From Hyaloperonospora brassicae (Eukaryota > Oomycota > Peronosporomycetes > Peronosporales > Peronosporaceae), in contig CANTFL010001464.1 in the NCBI GenBank assembly GCA_947650285.1, positions 86,415 to 150,414 of the forward strand: 64,000 nt of DNA, read 5' to 3'. Every line of letters begins with the position of its first letter. Position 1 is the stretch's first letter. This document shows, in pieces, positions 24,150-35,010 of the stretch. The translations under genes were made by a program, and so were the position numbers. The notes under the pieces were generated by a model. That model was given only the letters and a program-made list of their open reading frames with translations. It ran no database searches and was not told the origin of the DNA.

Positions 24150-27100
24150 TGCGTTAAAAATCAAATCCAGGCCATGCAATTCTAATCGAGTTATTTTAAC
24201 CATGAGGGGTCTTTGTATCCCTTCCAGCGAACAATAAGTTCTTGCTGATATCTTCCGTATATCGTTTTCTTAAATAGTTCGATTTTCATAATTTCGTCAT
24301 TTTTGAATTCGCCTTCTTCAAATTCTCGCGCCTTCTTGTCTTCTGGGAACAGGCAAGTGTCCAGGTCAATTCGATCCGTTTATTTCATGTCAGAGTGTTG
24401 TTTGAGATATCGGGAAATCTCTGATCCTCTTGATATTTGATATATATAAATAAGGAAAACCAAATGTTCTGTACATCAGGTCTCGAGTCGTGCTGCATGG
24501 TCGCCTACCAGTCCTAGAACGCGGAAAGGCCCATGTCACAATTTGGCCAATTTCCCGGTATATCTTCATCCACTTACTCCAGGTATAGCCAAACTTAAGT
24601 TTCGGGCCCGATATTGTGGTTGAACACTGCTTCAGTCTGCCATTTTACTCGAAATCGACTTGCTTTCCGTAGATTCTATATCATCTGCTTAGTTGCTCGT
24701 TGATATTTGTTGTATCTGTGGTACCTCCTCCATGGCCCAGAATCTCGATGTCCTAGATTCACAACGGGCAGTGGGGCTTCCAATATGGAATTGGCATTTC
24801 AACCGTGGATTAATTTTTATGGAGTAGCCATCGTTTCTTGGCCTTGGGCGGTCTTTATTGCAAACGTAATTCGTCTGCATACTCGTCCCAGTCTCTTTGG
24901 GATACGTCATCGACATACAACTTGATCGACCAAGTTTGATTTTGCACCATTCTTTCGGCCGTAATAATGGCTTACGGTTGATAGGTTATAGTCGCTTGTT
25001 GACGTTGACCTACCACACGATTGAACTCACGAAAACAGTCCGACACATATTCCGGCTCGCTATCATGACGAATCACTTCATAGGCACCAAAGCGACGTAA
25101 CCCACATTTTTCGTAACCGTCGACCACCATCTATGCTGTCCGCGATGCATAGATTTGGCCATCACATACCGAGTATATATAGCACATATATGAATACACT
25201 CTGTTTTTTATTTATTTTTGACTCTGAGGGAGACGGAATGTGGTTGATTGCTATAACCTGAAAGGGGTAGAACGCTTAAACATTATTAAGATGCATTCCC
25301 TGCAAGGAAGAGAACCCTTTTCTGGCCTCGAAATTATAAAAGGAACCAACATGCCTTTACATACTTCTAAAATGACATTTTTATTAGAATTGCCGTCGCA
25401 TCCGTTGGCAGATACGCCCAAAGCTTTGGAATCCCTACTACAAAGGCATACGTTCGTGATGGAATTAGTCGGTCACTCACCCTTCCGGTATCCCCAAGCT
25501 GTCCAATCTGTCCCTATTCTCTCGTTCGGCTCGAGGGTTACGGCAATATATTTATCTTTCTTCTACACTTATTTTATAATCCCCTGACTCTTTTCTGCAG
25601 ACACTGGGAGAGTCCATACGCATATTACTTCAATCTCCAATCAGATATGACTCTAAAATTGTATACAGATCTCTTCTCTCTGCGCCTTCAGAACGCGCTT
25701 TACTCTTAGCCTTTTTACCACTTAATCTCGATGTCTCCTTACAGATCAAAATGGGGGACCTGGATATTGTCTCTGCGAATTATCTTGCCGATGGACCTGG
25801 TCTTTCGGGGCCAGCAACTTTGGGTTTGGATTGATCGCTGCTAAATCGAGTAAGTCTTCCTCTGCTGTTGAGCTGAACTATTAATGCTGGTGCACGACGT
25901 GCTGACCAGCTGGTCTGCACTCTGGTTAGGGTCCTGCTTCCTATGTTAAATGCTAGGGAAGGGCCACGACTGTAATTCTTCAGAGCCCTGGAGCGTAGCA
26001 GCGATGAAAATGAAGCCTTCAATTTAGTCTATACACGCTACTGTCGTATTACTAAATTGAGGTCTCCACAGATTATCAAATGTCTCTTTTATCATAAAAT
26101 AAAACAAGCCAAAGCCTAGTAGCATGCCTTCAATTCCACTGGTTTCATCTTAGATGTGTCGAGATACTTATCAGCGGCTTGAACTATGGTCCACGCTAAG
26201 GGTCTTCACACGATGGCAATACAAATTTCACCTCTCTACTTCACAAATTCTGAATCGTCCAACTTAGTAACATGTAAATTTTCTTCCTACTCCAAGGTAG
26301 ATTAGGTAAGACGACTAATTGTCGTGCCTGCTTACTAGGTGCGATCGATGATGAAATATTATCCATATTTCCTACAAGGGTGATGATTGTCGCCATCGCC
26401 CCCAGCATCTGATCTTCGCTTTTTCCTACTGCACAAATAGCATCGTCCACAGAGAAACGAGGGTGGCTTAGTTTCCTAGGCGCCCCTGCAGACCGTCCGA
26501 CTTGGCCAATTACCTCAATGTCGAATGTCTGGTCAATGTAATTTAGGGTCGGGTAATTTTCTTAATATTGCAAATTTAATATTCTTAACAAAACTAACAT
26601 TTCTTTCTCCACAGTGATGTAATTTACTTCATCAAAGTTAAGAGTCCTCATTGTAAACATTACTGGCATTAATAGACCTTAGTAATGTTATAGTAGCGAT
26701 GCCGAGATTGCCCAATAATTTGCATCGTCAAGAATCACCGCTTCTTTAGGTGGAATCGAAATGGCGTAAAATTGATGATGTAGCAATTTCGGTCCTAATG
26801 CCTATCATAGGCTACTTGGACGCATGCTCCGTATTATCTTCTTCATCATTGATGAATGCGTAACCCTCATATATCGAATATTTTTGCCATGAGTATAAGT
26901 CTACCTCTCTCAGTTCGTAGAGGATATATGTGTCTACGGTATGATCCTCAGTAAACAAAGTTTTAAATTCAAATTTTCCAGAAACAATTGCTTAGCCTTA
27001 AAAGCCCTTGGCACAGATAGATCGACCATAGATTGAATGTCCTTTGGGTGGGTCTCCGGTCCCCCGATAGGCGACCAGTGTCCGAGGGTGCCGATCTTTC

Positions 27101-27870
27101 GGCATCTTATAGAGATCTTGACTGCGCTAATCCGTAGAATCTAGCAATTTCACACTTCCAACAGTCATTTAAATTTTGTACATTACGCGTCCCATGTTTT
27201 GACAAGATCAGAATACTATCTCGATATTAAAACTGACCCAGTATATAGAAAATCCGATTGCGCATCCGGCTCTTTCACCTTAATCAGATCTTTCGGCCCG
27301 TCCTAAACTGCCCGTAATGGGTTGCGTAAGAAATCATTTACCGCGTTATCCAATAGTCGATTATATATATGCTTTATTATAAATCTAAAAAAATGGCATC
27401 AGTACCATTTAATTAGTCCCAGTAGGGTGACCAATGCCAAAAACAGTCTTGCTCTTTCAGTCATACCAACGACCCAAAACGAATCGACATACCTATAGAG
27501 CAATACCACGACGCTCTCTTAAGGTGTTCCAATATTTTATCAATCCGAGTTATAAGGTAGACCATAAGTCGAGTCTAGTCGTTCACGAAACGATAGTCGA
27601 TGCACAACCTGAAGTCAATCCCATTTGTCTTCACGATGATAATAATTGGGCTTGCTTAGGGCGAATTAGACGCACCGGTATTCTCCGCGGACAGCAATAC
27701 CTAAATGAGGTCGGCCAAATACTCCTTGAAGTAAGGGACCATTTTATGCACTTGTTGCTCGATATGTTTGGCATTATCATTATCGACCTTATGTATAGCT
27801 CTCGAGAATCCGGCGGTATGGCATTCCCTTTTTTCATTACCAGATGTCGCTTCTTCCGCAGTATATGTCA
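24150..27870 (-). pseudogene. pol: Ty3/gypsy pol of the ancient element (RT, two RNase H, integrase, chromodomain)
   Basis: Reading the - strand from 27870. RT: AKHIEQQVHKM, FKEYLADLI, a stop, then SPIIIIVKTNG, RLCIDYRFVN, TRLMVY (to about 27560), SFWVVGMTERARLF near 27480, and a decayed YxDD site near 27030. RNase H: NFDEVNYITVEKEMLVLLRI near 26620 and the end marker DQMLGAMATIITLV near 26400. Second RNase H: WTIVQAADKYLD near 26190, LIICGDLNLVIR near 26060, then LLRSRALKNY near 25985. Integrase: TITYQP, TAERMVQ, SQRDWDEYADELRLQ at 25000-24860. Chromodomain: NDEIMKIELF, YGRYQQELIVRWKGYKDPSW at about 24290-24190. At least ten stops and several frameshifts lie in these stretches. Domain order is the same as in copy 1. 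Confidence 0.8.
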
Positions 27871-30800
27871 GATTTCGTCCCCCTTTCAGAAGTGTTCCCG
27901 GCTATATTAGAAATCTGTATGTCCTTCCCCCGATCACAAACTCATCACTTTCGGGGATAGGTCTGGTTCGAAATATAACGGTTCACCCTTGGTTGTTCAC
28001 TTTGGCTAGAGCTCTCTACTTTCAAACGGGCATATATGGTTCTTCATCGGTGTTGACTTATCTGCTTTGATCTCTATTTCATTATCCGTGCATATCGCAG
28101 GGGAAACGACGTTGGGGTCGTTATGCTTTAAGGAGATCTCTTCCTGTAGGATGGCCTATCCACGACAACAATGTTATTCTCCCCGTGGCGGCGGTAGGTA
28201 AGACATATTCATATCAGAAAGGTTCTTTAAATGCTGCACATTTTCGGACCAGGTCTCATTTGGTATGGTCACACTAATGGTCATTCTTCCTCTTCGATGT
28301 CGTTTTTATAATTGTTCTGGTATATGGTGTCTTCGTAAGCCAAGTTGATCTACTACGCATATTTTAACAACCCATCGAGACGAATAACTGCGCTCTGAGT
28401 ACTTGACTTATCGTCAATTACATGCTTATTTTCGTATCATCATGCACTCCTAGAGTCTGTGGGCTAATGTCAGTAACCTTCAGAGACTGGCGACGATCTA
28501 ATTTTCGATATATCTTAGTAACCCACTGCTCTTCTCGAATGACCCACATCTTTCATCGTTCCGAGGTCGCCCTCCTATGAGACAACTTTACGTACTCAGC
28601 GGTGGTTCTACGCGTATTTTCCTAACTTCAATTCCCATGCTTGATTGCTATAAATGCCCCTCAGTCCGAAGAATTGTATTCACACATCATTTGAAAGACA
28701 GAGTTTGCTATCTGCAATATCCAGTCGGATACTAGCCGGGAATATATAATCCATCGTGAGGATTGCGTCCTGAATCACCATACGGCACACCCATACCCTA
28801 ATTACGCATTACGGAATGCCATGTTCGGTGATATTTATGCGAGTTCGGCCTCTCGTGATCCAAGCAGATTCTTTAATTCGAATGCGCTCCTGTCGTTTAC
28901 TCTCGTCAATTTTGCACCCGCCTACCTTTAGAGCAAAGGAGACCACGAAATATTATTTCGGCCCCAGTATTACAAATAAGATTATCTTGATTGTTGTTGA
29001 TCTTCTCGGAAGACTTATTTTGTCGAAATCACTTCGTATAGGCTTAATGCTACCAGTATACCCTGTAATATGTCAGGCTATTCTCCCATCTCGATAACTG
29101 CAAATTACCCGGCAAATTTATGAGGAGTATTAAAAAAGAGACAAGATAGACCATTGGGTTATTTCCACTCTTCGGTATTATCCGCCTTTATAGATAATGA
29201 AGTCTGTTTCTTTTGGTTTTTTCTCTGCATATGCAAATACACAAAACCTGGAGCGCTCGGCTCTTACTAGATTCGCCTATGGCGCCCATCATAATATAAT
29301 CATCTTATCATCTTTCTCCAGCAACATTCCGGCGGGCTTAGTCTGGTTGTGCCATTGAAAAAGCAGATTGGATAAATCTTCCAGCTGACACTTCCCGTTT
29401 TTAGTACGTCTCCACATCATCGGCACAAAAACAGGTAATGATCCAATGGATGGCTCTTCTAACCGCAGCAGTTGCAAGTTATCCGCGTTAACCATCCCAA
29501 GTCTCCATGTTTTTTGGGACCCCAGTAATCAAATCTCACATTGCATTTAGCTGACGCAATTAGAGATTCCGGGTCACCAATATGCTCCCGAGGCTGGTCA
29601 ACCTCTCTAATGTTTCGGCCTCTAGTGTTCGTCGCCCTGAAGACCCTTTTCAGCTGCTTCGTAGATCCGCGGTATGCCTCACTCGTTTTCATAGCTGTCC
29701 AAAATTTATCATTCCTGGCTAGATTTATGAAAGACTGCTCGAATCGCATGTAAGGATCGACAATTCATTTTTCGTGGTCGGTGTAGGGGATCAGGAACCT
29801 TCTGGCAAAATGTGCTCGGTGCCGATAGCGTCTTTAAGCGTCTTGTCGTCGTCTTTAATTCCACTCAGCACTTCTCCAGATTGTTCACATCCTTAATTGT
29901 AGCCTCCTCAAATGGTCGGCTGGTTGTGGATCTCAGAGCTCCACGTGTCATTTCTTAACCCTGGGCTATCCTCTGTTAATCTTAAAGTTTGCCCTGAGTG
30001 CAATCACATTAAATTGGTATCGGGGGCCCAGCGGGTATTTATTTGATCATTTTTGGGTGGTAACGTTAAAGAGTTGTTGATAACCCATCCCACAGAGCTG
30101 CGTCTTATATTCTTGCAGCAGGTCTTTCCAGATTCGTCAAATTGTACGAATCAGTTGGCGATAAAATTTAGGTAGTAGACCGGTCAGCAGTCCTCCGAAA
30201 ACGAGACATTTCTCTATATCTGATGCTTGGTCCCTCGTAAAAGTTGTCAAGAAGGTGGTCACCCAGCTGCGGGATTAGCTTCGTCCAAATCTCGTCCATT
30301 TAATTTATTGTGATCCGAGGTCGCACAAAGGTTAGTGCGGGAACCAATTTGGCGATTATCTAAGTGTGGTATGGCCAGTCTTGCCATTGGGACCTCTTAG
30401 TCCAAATCATCTTGTTCATGTTCGCAGTACTCCACGATTTTCATGTCCACGTTCGGCATTATCGCGTGTCTTGATGCTGGGGAATTCTCGCTTGTTCCGT
30501 TTCGTGTATTCATCATTCTCGACCCCTGTCTTATTTTAGTCCCTCCCCGTTCGGGATATGTTGGTGGCACTCGTTGGTTCTTGAAAGTATCTTGCCATCA
30601 CCGCATAGAAGGGTGTTAATAAGATTCCTACCGGTTCGACAGGTGCGTCACCCCCAACATCTTTGCCACAGGGTGTGGTAAAAATTTTGGGGTTTCGTGT
30701 GTGTCTGTCCATCAAGAGACACTAAATTTTATTAGGAGCCAATATTTTTTCTGGATGCCCAACCATCACTATTTCGTAAGAAACTTGTTCGTATCGCATG

Positions 30801-31849
30801 TCCGGCGCCTGATAGATAGCGACGCCGGTGGGTCCTAGAGGCGATCTGCTGGCGCGATTCGGGATTGATGACACCAGTGACGACAGCCCCGCCGCGGACT
30901 GTACACGTAAAGACGTGAACTCGCGGCGTAAGTCGTATATCAACTGTCGGTCTCAAGTCATAACAAGTATTAATGAGTGAAGCTTAATGTCCTGGACTGC
31001 TGACTCGTATGGGTCTTCTGCGTCGTATCAGCTTTGAGAGGTACGTCGAAAACTGCCGGAGCGTTACGAATGAAGATTACTAAGTATTTGTGAAGCATCT
31101 TTAACAACGTCGTGATGCGGTCAAAATCAGATTGAGCATGTCCACTGCTCTAAAATCCCTCAACCATGTTAGCTTTGCAAAGGATGGTGACCAGCGCTGT
31201 GATAGCATATGCTACTGTCCGCAGTCGAAGAAGGGCAAACAGTTTCTGTGGCTCGATCCAGTAGATGGACATTGAGGGCTTTTATTACAGAATCGCTGGT
31301 TGAAAATGTGTCTAGATAATGTTCAAAAGACCACTGTCATCTCCTCGCTATACAACGAAGACGGATTCGACTTCCCGGGGCCTGCCGACTTTGTTTTGCC
31401 GGCTTTTCATTCTGAATCGTTTGGGCTTATCTGTAAAATTCGTGTTTGTTCTTGTTTCGGAGACTTTAGCTTCTTCAGCTGTAAGTCCATTATGCGTGAC
31501 GGGTATCATGACCCAAGGTATTCTCGTCAAGAAAAGAGGGTGGGTGTTTGTTTTACATACAAATGTCTTAAGCCTAATCTTGTTGGCCGGACACCTCACG
31601 AGGTCCGGTCGGTCCTTCGATCCTTTGTTAATATTATCATGTGTCACTAGCAATTAATCATCCAGTGGATAAGCGGTCTTGTGCTACTTCTTGGCTTGAG
31701 CATCTGGGTTATTTGGGACTTGCGGTAAAGTTTTGCGTCTTATAAAGATCCGAAGACGCGATTTTTTTGCAAGTTCCATTGTGGTGAAGTGGAGTTTCAA
31801 AACTAGGGGATGAGCAACCAAAAATCTCACAATGACGGCCTGCCGACTT
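27871..31849 (-). pseudogene. Gag/protease region of the ancient element, unrecognisable
   Basis: By position between the 5' LTR and RT, this 4-kb interval should hold gag and protease on the - strand. Open pieces survive at 29749-29459 (ends with a Cys-rich TCNCCG, perhaps a zinc-knuckle remnant), 29495-29289 and 30956-30722. No DSG/DTG protease motif and no full CCHC knuckle can be read. Frames on + in this interval look like shadows. Assignment is positional. Confidence 0.35.
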
Positions 31850-33330
31850 ATGAAGGGAGTACTTCGATGCCACGTATAGACCTTGCACACCTTGTGTACC
31901 CGTCAACTGGCGATTTCTACTCTTCAGTAGATTCGGACGGAGATTAAGATGTGTTAGCCTTGGCAGAGTTAGCCCTTGGACCTCGAGGGAATATACTTCA
32001 CGCGATGGGCCAGAAGGTGGCTACTCGACTAGCTCGGTCGAGATTTAGTTTGTAAAGTGTTAGCCTGTTACATGATATATCCATTGTGTGAAATGGAAAT
32101 TTAAAATGTTGTATTGAATATTATTTACCGATACCACCTATTATAGTATTACTGTTATGATTACTCAAAAATCTGATCCTTCGTTGTTATTGTTTCGATA
32201 CAAACCCGCTAATCGCTACTAGACGCATCAACGAGAGGTGATTGAACGGCGTTATACGTTTATTTATATTAATATAATTAAGTCAGCTTATAACAGAGAA
32301 CAAGATATATCGTACTTTATTGTATAATAAACTGGATTAAATCAGTCAAAACAGAGAAAAGGAGTTGGACGACTTAATTGTATATTAAAGATAAGTGTTC
32401 ATACACTTAACGTCTTCGGCTTTGTTGTTTGATCCTTTTTCGGTGTAGTACTTAAACCAAGCAGATCACTGACCTTCATTGTAATCGGTAATTAAATTAC
32501 GTACTCGTAACTTAGTACGAGGTAAGCTGAGCTTACTACAGTAGGCTTATACCGTAATTATTAAGGTAGATTGTTACTCATGGTCTATCGTATAATCGCA
32601 TGAGTGCTAAAATTCTGGCCTATGCTGTGCTTCCTTAACGCTTGATTGGGGACCCGCTACCGATAGCGGATATAGTGTGGGGTTGCTATTCGACCAACTC
32701 ACAGGCTAAATACTTCCTGCGGTTATACTTGTAGTTATTCCTTGTACGCAACTATCTTCAATGGGGTAGGCAAAATGTCATTTTTCCCTTGAACAGCCAG
32801 GAAGACAATACAAGTTTCACATAAAGCACGAAGACGACGTGCCACGTAGATCAAAAAATTGAACAGTTTATATATTTATCCCAATCTTTAATACACTCTA
32901 CTGTGTCCTTGTCTGGTGCCCTAACTCATTATGTGACTGACCAGGAGTAGGCGGACGTTGAGGAACTAAAGATACCATGCAGGGGACCAAAGTCTGCTGG
33001 TGAAAGACCTCGCTTACCAGAGAGGGACCGACACCAGTTATTAACCCGGTCTTTTTAGAGAAAAATTATGTCTACTAGTGAGGGACTCAGGCCTACTGGT
33101 AGTGAATCGGGTCTTCTAATGAGATAACCGGGTTTATCATTAGCGAATGGGACCATAAATGAAGGACCGCGGTCATCTTCTGTCAGGTCCGTCAATCAAA
33201 ACCTTGGTAACGCTCTGCACCTTTAATAGTCCTGCGATCCCCTCTCTTATGATGGCCGAACCACTCTAAATGGCTGTCGATCTTCGGGGACCTTTTTTCT
33301 AAGTATGAACTCTTTTCTGTAATCCGTGAA
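31850..33330 (-). repeat. LTR (5' LTR of the ancient - strand element), with insertion
   Basis: Partner of 20575-21520. It is about 500 bp longer because an AT-rich segment at roughly 32070-32640 has no counterpart in the other LTR. After it the alignment resumes (GGGGTTGCTATTCGACCAACT versus GGATGTTGCTACTCGACTAA, around 32680 and 20908). Degenerate 20-bp tandem units with GAGGGAC and GGGTCT cores lie at about 33000-33180. Confidence 0.65.
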
Positions 33331-33576
33331 ACCGCTAATACTATTATTCTTCAGAGGACCTCTAGTTAAAAGTTCTAAATCTCTGCTGTCTCCTATTACG
33401 TATTATATAATGGTAGACCACGCATTGCCATGTGCTGTCGATATTTGATCTTTATCATTTCTGTGTTCCACTCCATTTACTATATTCTATTTATATTTGA
33501 TCACGGTGCACGAGATCTCTTTACATGTGATCTAGTTACCGATGATTGCATCATTTTACCGCATATTACATAATAC

Positions 33577-33696
33577 CGCATCAACCAGTGTCACATTAAC
33601 TAGTATCGCTTCACTTAAGATTGAAAATTTAGAAATCGCATCAACGTGTGTCGCATCACCCAGTATCGCTTCACTTAAGATCTCAAAAATTAAAAT
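33577..33696 (+). repeat. Two 60-bp tandem repeats
   Basis: Units 33577-33636 and 33637-33696 share CGCATCAAC at the start and AGTATCGCTTCACTTAAGAT (33602 and 33662). An open frame (33542-33862) simply reads through the repeat and is not taken as a gene. The function is unknown. Confidence 0.85.
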
Positions 33697-34175
33697 TCTT
33701 ATCATCCAAGAGCGTCTTACACCAGATCGCGCCTTCAAAATCGCGCTGTGCGGTGCGCCTCGTTACGTACATAAGAGATGTAGCAAAATGGTACGTAATC
33801 ATTGCGCGATCTGCATTGTCAACTTCTTGATCGGCTTCATCGCATCTTCCTCGCGTGGATGATAGTGGTATACAAGCCTCTACATGAGACACACCTAATA
33901 ATAGCTAGGTAGGATTGAGCGTTGCGACTTAAGCGCTCTATTTTAAGCTTTAATATACAGCTTAGAATCGGCCGCGCATAACATTTCCTACTGGCATGTC
34001 AGCTGTATTAAAGTGCTTAAAGTCTTTAAAAGGGAGAGGTGCGATAGTACATCCACATTTTATATCGTCTTTAAATGTCATGGTGAAACGTTGACCCGAA
34101 TAACATTCATTCCAAAAATTAAATTCTTTTTGCCTTTATACATTCACGGTATTTCTAATTTACAGATCATAAATT

Positions 34176-34280
34176 AAGGTATTTAACCACAAAGAATTGC
34201 TAAATCCACACCTCTTTTCCTCAGATTCACACCCTTCCTTCAAAATCCTATATATACAAGGTACGCAATCGTCGTTGGAC
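34176..34280 (+). repeat. Left terminal inverted repeat
   Basis: Pairs with 34894-34998. The inner 50 bases, from TTCACACCCTT through CAAAATCCTATATATACAAG to GTTGGAC, are almost identical to the reverse complement of the right arm. The outer part (AATTGC, CACACC, TTTTCC) is looser. The innermost 24 bp, from CAAGGTACGC to GTTGGAC, are also the first codons of the adenylate kinase fragment. Confidence 0.85.
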
Positions 34281-34499
34281 AAAGACGAGTACTTTCTCTG
34301 CCACTTGGCTACGGGTAACATCTTGCGCGCTGCTGTAGCTGCTGGCACCGACATAGGCAAAAAGGTCAAAGCCGCGATGGAGTCGGGCGCACTTGTGACC
34401 GACGAGATTGTCGTCGGTATCGTCAAGGACGCCATCAAGAGTTCGGAATGCCGTCGTGGCTTTATTTTTGACAACTGTCCACGAACGGTCGTGCAGGCC
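34257..34499 (+). pseudogene. Adenylate kinase fragment (captured)
   Basis: An 81-codon fragment of adenylate kinase, the enzyme that interconverts ATP+AMP and 2 ADP. It starts in the middle of the P-loop (QGTQSSLDKDEY, where families have GKGTQ) and runs through FLCHLATGNILRAAVAAGT, the AMP-binding region, KKVKAAMESGALVTDEIVVG, to GFIFDNCPRTVVQA, where the family has GF(I/L)DG(F/Y)PR. The Gly-rich part of the P-loop, the LID and the C-terminus are missing. The frame is unbroken but ends in unrelated sequence at 34500. No intron is present in the fragment. It is inactive and is best explained as a gene piece picked up by the TIR element. Confidence 0.85.
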
Positions 34500-34596
34500 A
34501 TAATGGTGAGAACAAGAGGAGATATAGACGAGTGTCCAGGTTGCAACGTAGAGGCTGACCATAGTTCCCTTCTTTTTGTATGCGTAGTCCTCGCAA

Positions 34597-34878
34597 CTAA
34601 ATTTGTACCTGCTGGTCTTCAACGACGTCTCTTGCGCTGGCTAGGCGTACGTGTTGTACTTAACAGTGACAACGGTCCTCAAGGCGCGTGAGAGTGGCGA
34701 TCTGGACTGTTGCCAAGTGGCACAAATCACGTGGGACGTTATGTCACTGCGGCTCAAAGTGGTTCAGACGATGGCCGTAATAACCATTGTGTACGATGCC
34801 TTGGGCTTTGTGGGATTTCCAGTGGGCTCTACATTCCTGCAAGTGAGCTCTCGGCTATGGATCGTCTGGGCTCTGTCC
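34597..34878 (+). pseudogene. 3-hydroxyacyl-CoA dehydratase (PTPLA/HACD) fragment (captured)
   Basis: N-terminal to middle part of a PTPLA-type dehydratase, a membrane enzyme of the very-long-chain fatty acid elongation cycle in the ER. Readable pieces: NLYLLVFNDVSCAG, a TAG (34642-34644) at a place where the family has Trp, AYVLYLTVTTVLKARESGDL, LKVVQTMAVITIVYDALGFV and STFLQVSSRLWIVWAL, the last being the typical Q-V-x-S-R region after the second membrane segment. The later membrane segments with the catalytic Tyr and Glu are absent. It is preceded by about 95 bp of unassigned sequence after the adenylate kinase piece and followed directly by the right TIR. Dead fragment. Confidence 0.7.
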
Positions 34879-34893
34879 CGCCTCACGCTATTT

Positions 34894-34998
34894 GTCCAAC
34901 GGCGATTGCGTACCTTGTATATATAGGATTTTGAAAGAAGGGTGTGAATAAAAGGAAAAGGGGTGTGAATTTGGCAATTCTCTTTATCACAATTGCAC
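34894..34998 (-). repeat. Right terminal inverted repeat
   Basis: Reverse complement of 34176-34280. Its inner end reads, on the - strand, as the adenylate kinase codons Q-G-T-Q-S-P-L-D. The Pro agrees with many adenylate kinases, while the left arm has Ser at that place. So the arm contains duplicated gene sequence. Confidence 0.85.
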
Positions 34999-35010
34999 AT
35001 TTACTAAAAA

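Larger units (their letters stand above)
20575..33330 (-). mobile_element. Ancient full-length Chronos-like Ty3/gypsy element
   Basis: Complete element on the - strand, long dead. Its 5' LTR is at 31850-33330 and its 3' LTR at 20575-21520. Between them, reading the - strand, lie a gag/protease region (31.8-27.9 kb), RT (27.87-26.9), RNase H (26.85-26.24), second RNase H (26.2-25.98), integrase (25.7-24.6) and chromodomain (24.33-24.15). An antisense frame on + occupies 21800-24110. Many Trp, Gln and Arg codons have become stops, and base composition has drifted toward AT. The LTR core matches the LTRs at 8.4 and 14.2 kb in reverse complement. No open frame longer than about 160 codons survives. 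Confidence 0.8.
34170..35010 (+). mobile_element. Pack-type TIR element carrying adenylate kinase and HACD fragments
   Basis: About 840 bp bounded by long imperfect terminal inverted repeats (34176-34280 and 34894-34998). No transposase is present, so it would be non-autonomous. Between the arms lie two host-gene fragments, both in + orientation: adenylate kinase (34257-34499) and a 3-hydroxyacyl-CoA dehydratase (34597-34878). The exact ends and any target duplication could not be fixed because the outermost TIR bases are diverged. The superfamily is undetermined; long TIRs plus captured gene pieces resemble Pack-MULE or Pack-TIR elements. Confidence 0.7.

Noticed and set aside
24905..24922. 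LYVDD on the - strand, looking like a copia reverse transcriptase active site
   Set aside because: The surrounding residues (TAERMVQ before, SQRDWDEYADEL after) are Ty3/gypsy integrase; the RT of this element lies 2-3 kb upstream.
33542..33862. 106-codon frame as a small gene
   Set aside because: It reads through the 60-bp tandem repeat and an overlapping frame on the other strand is equally open.
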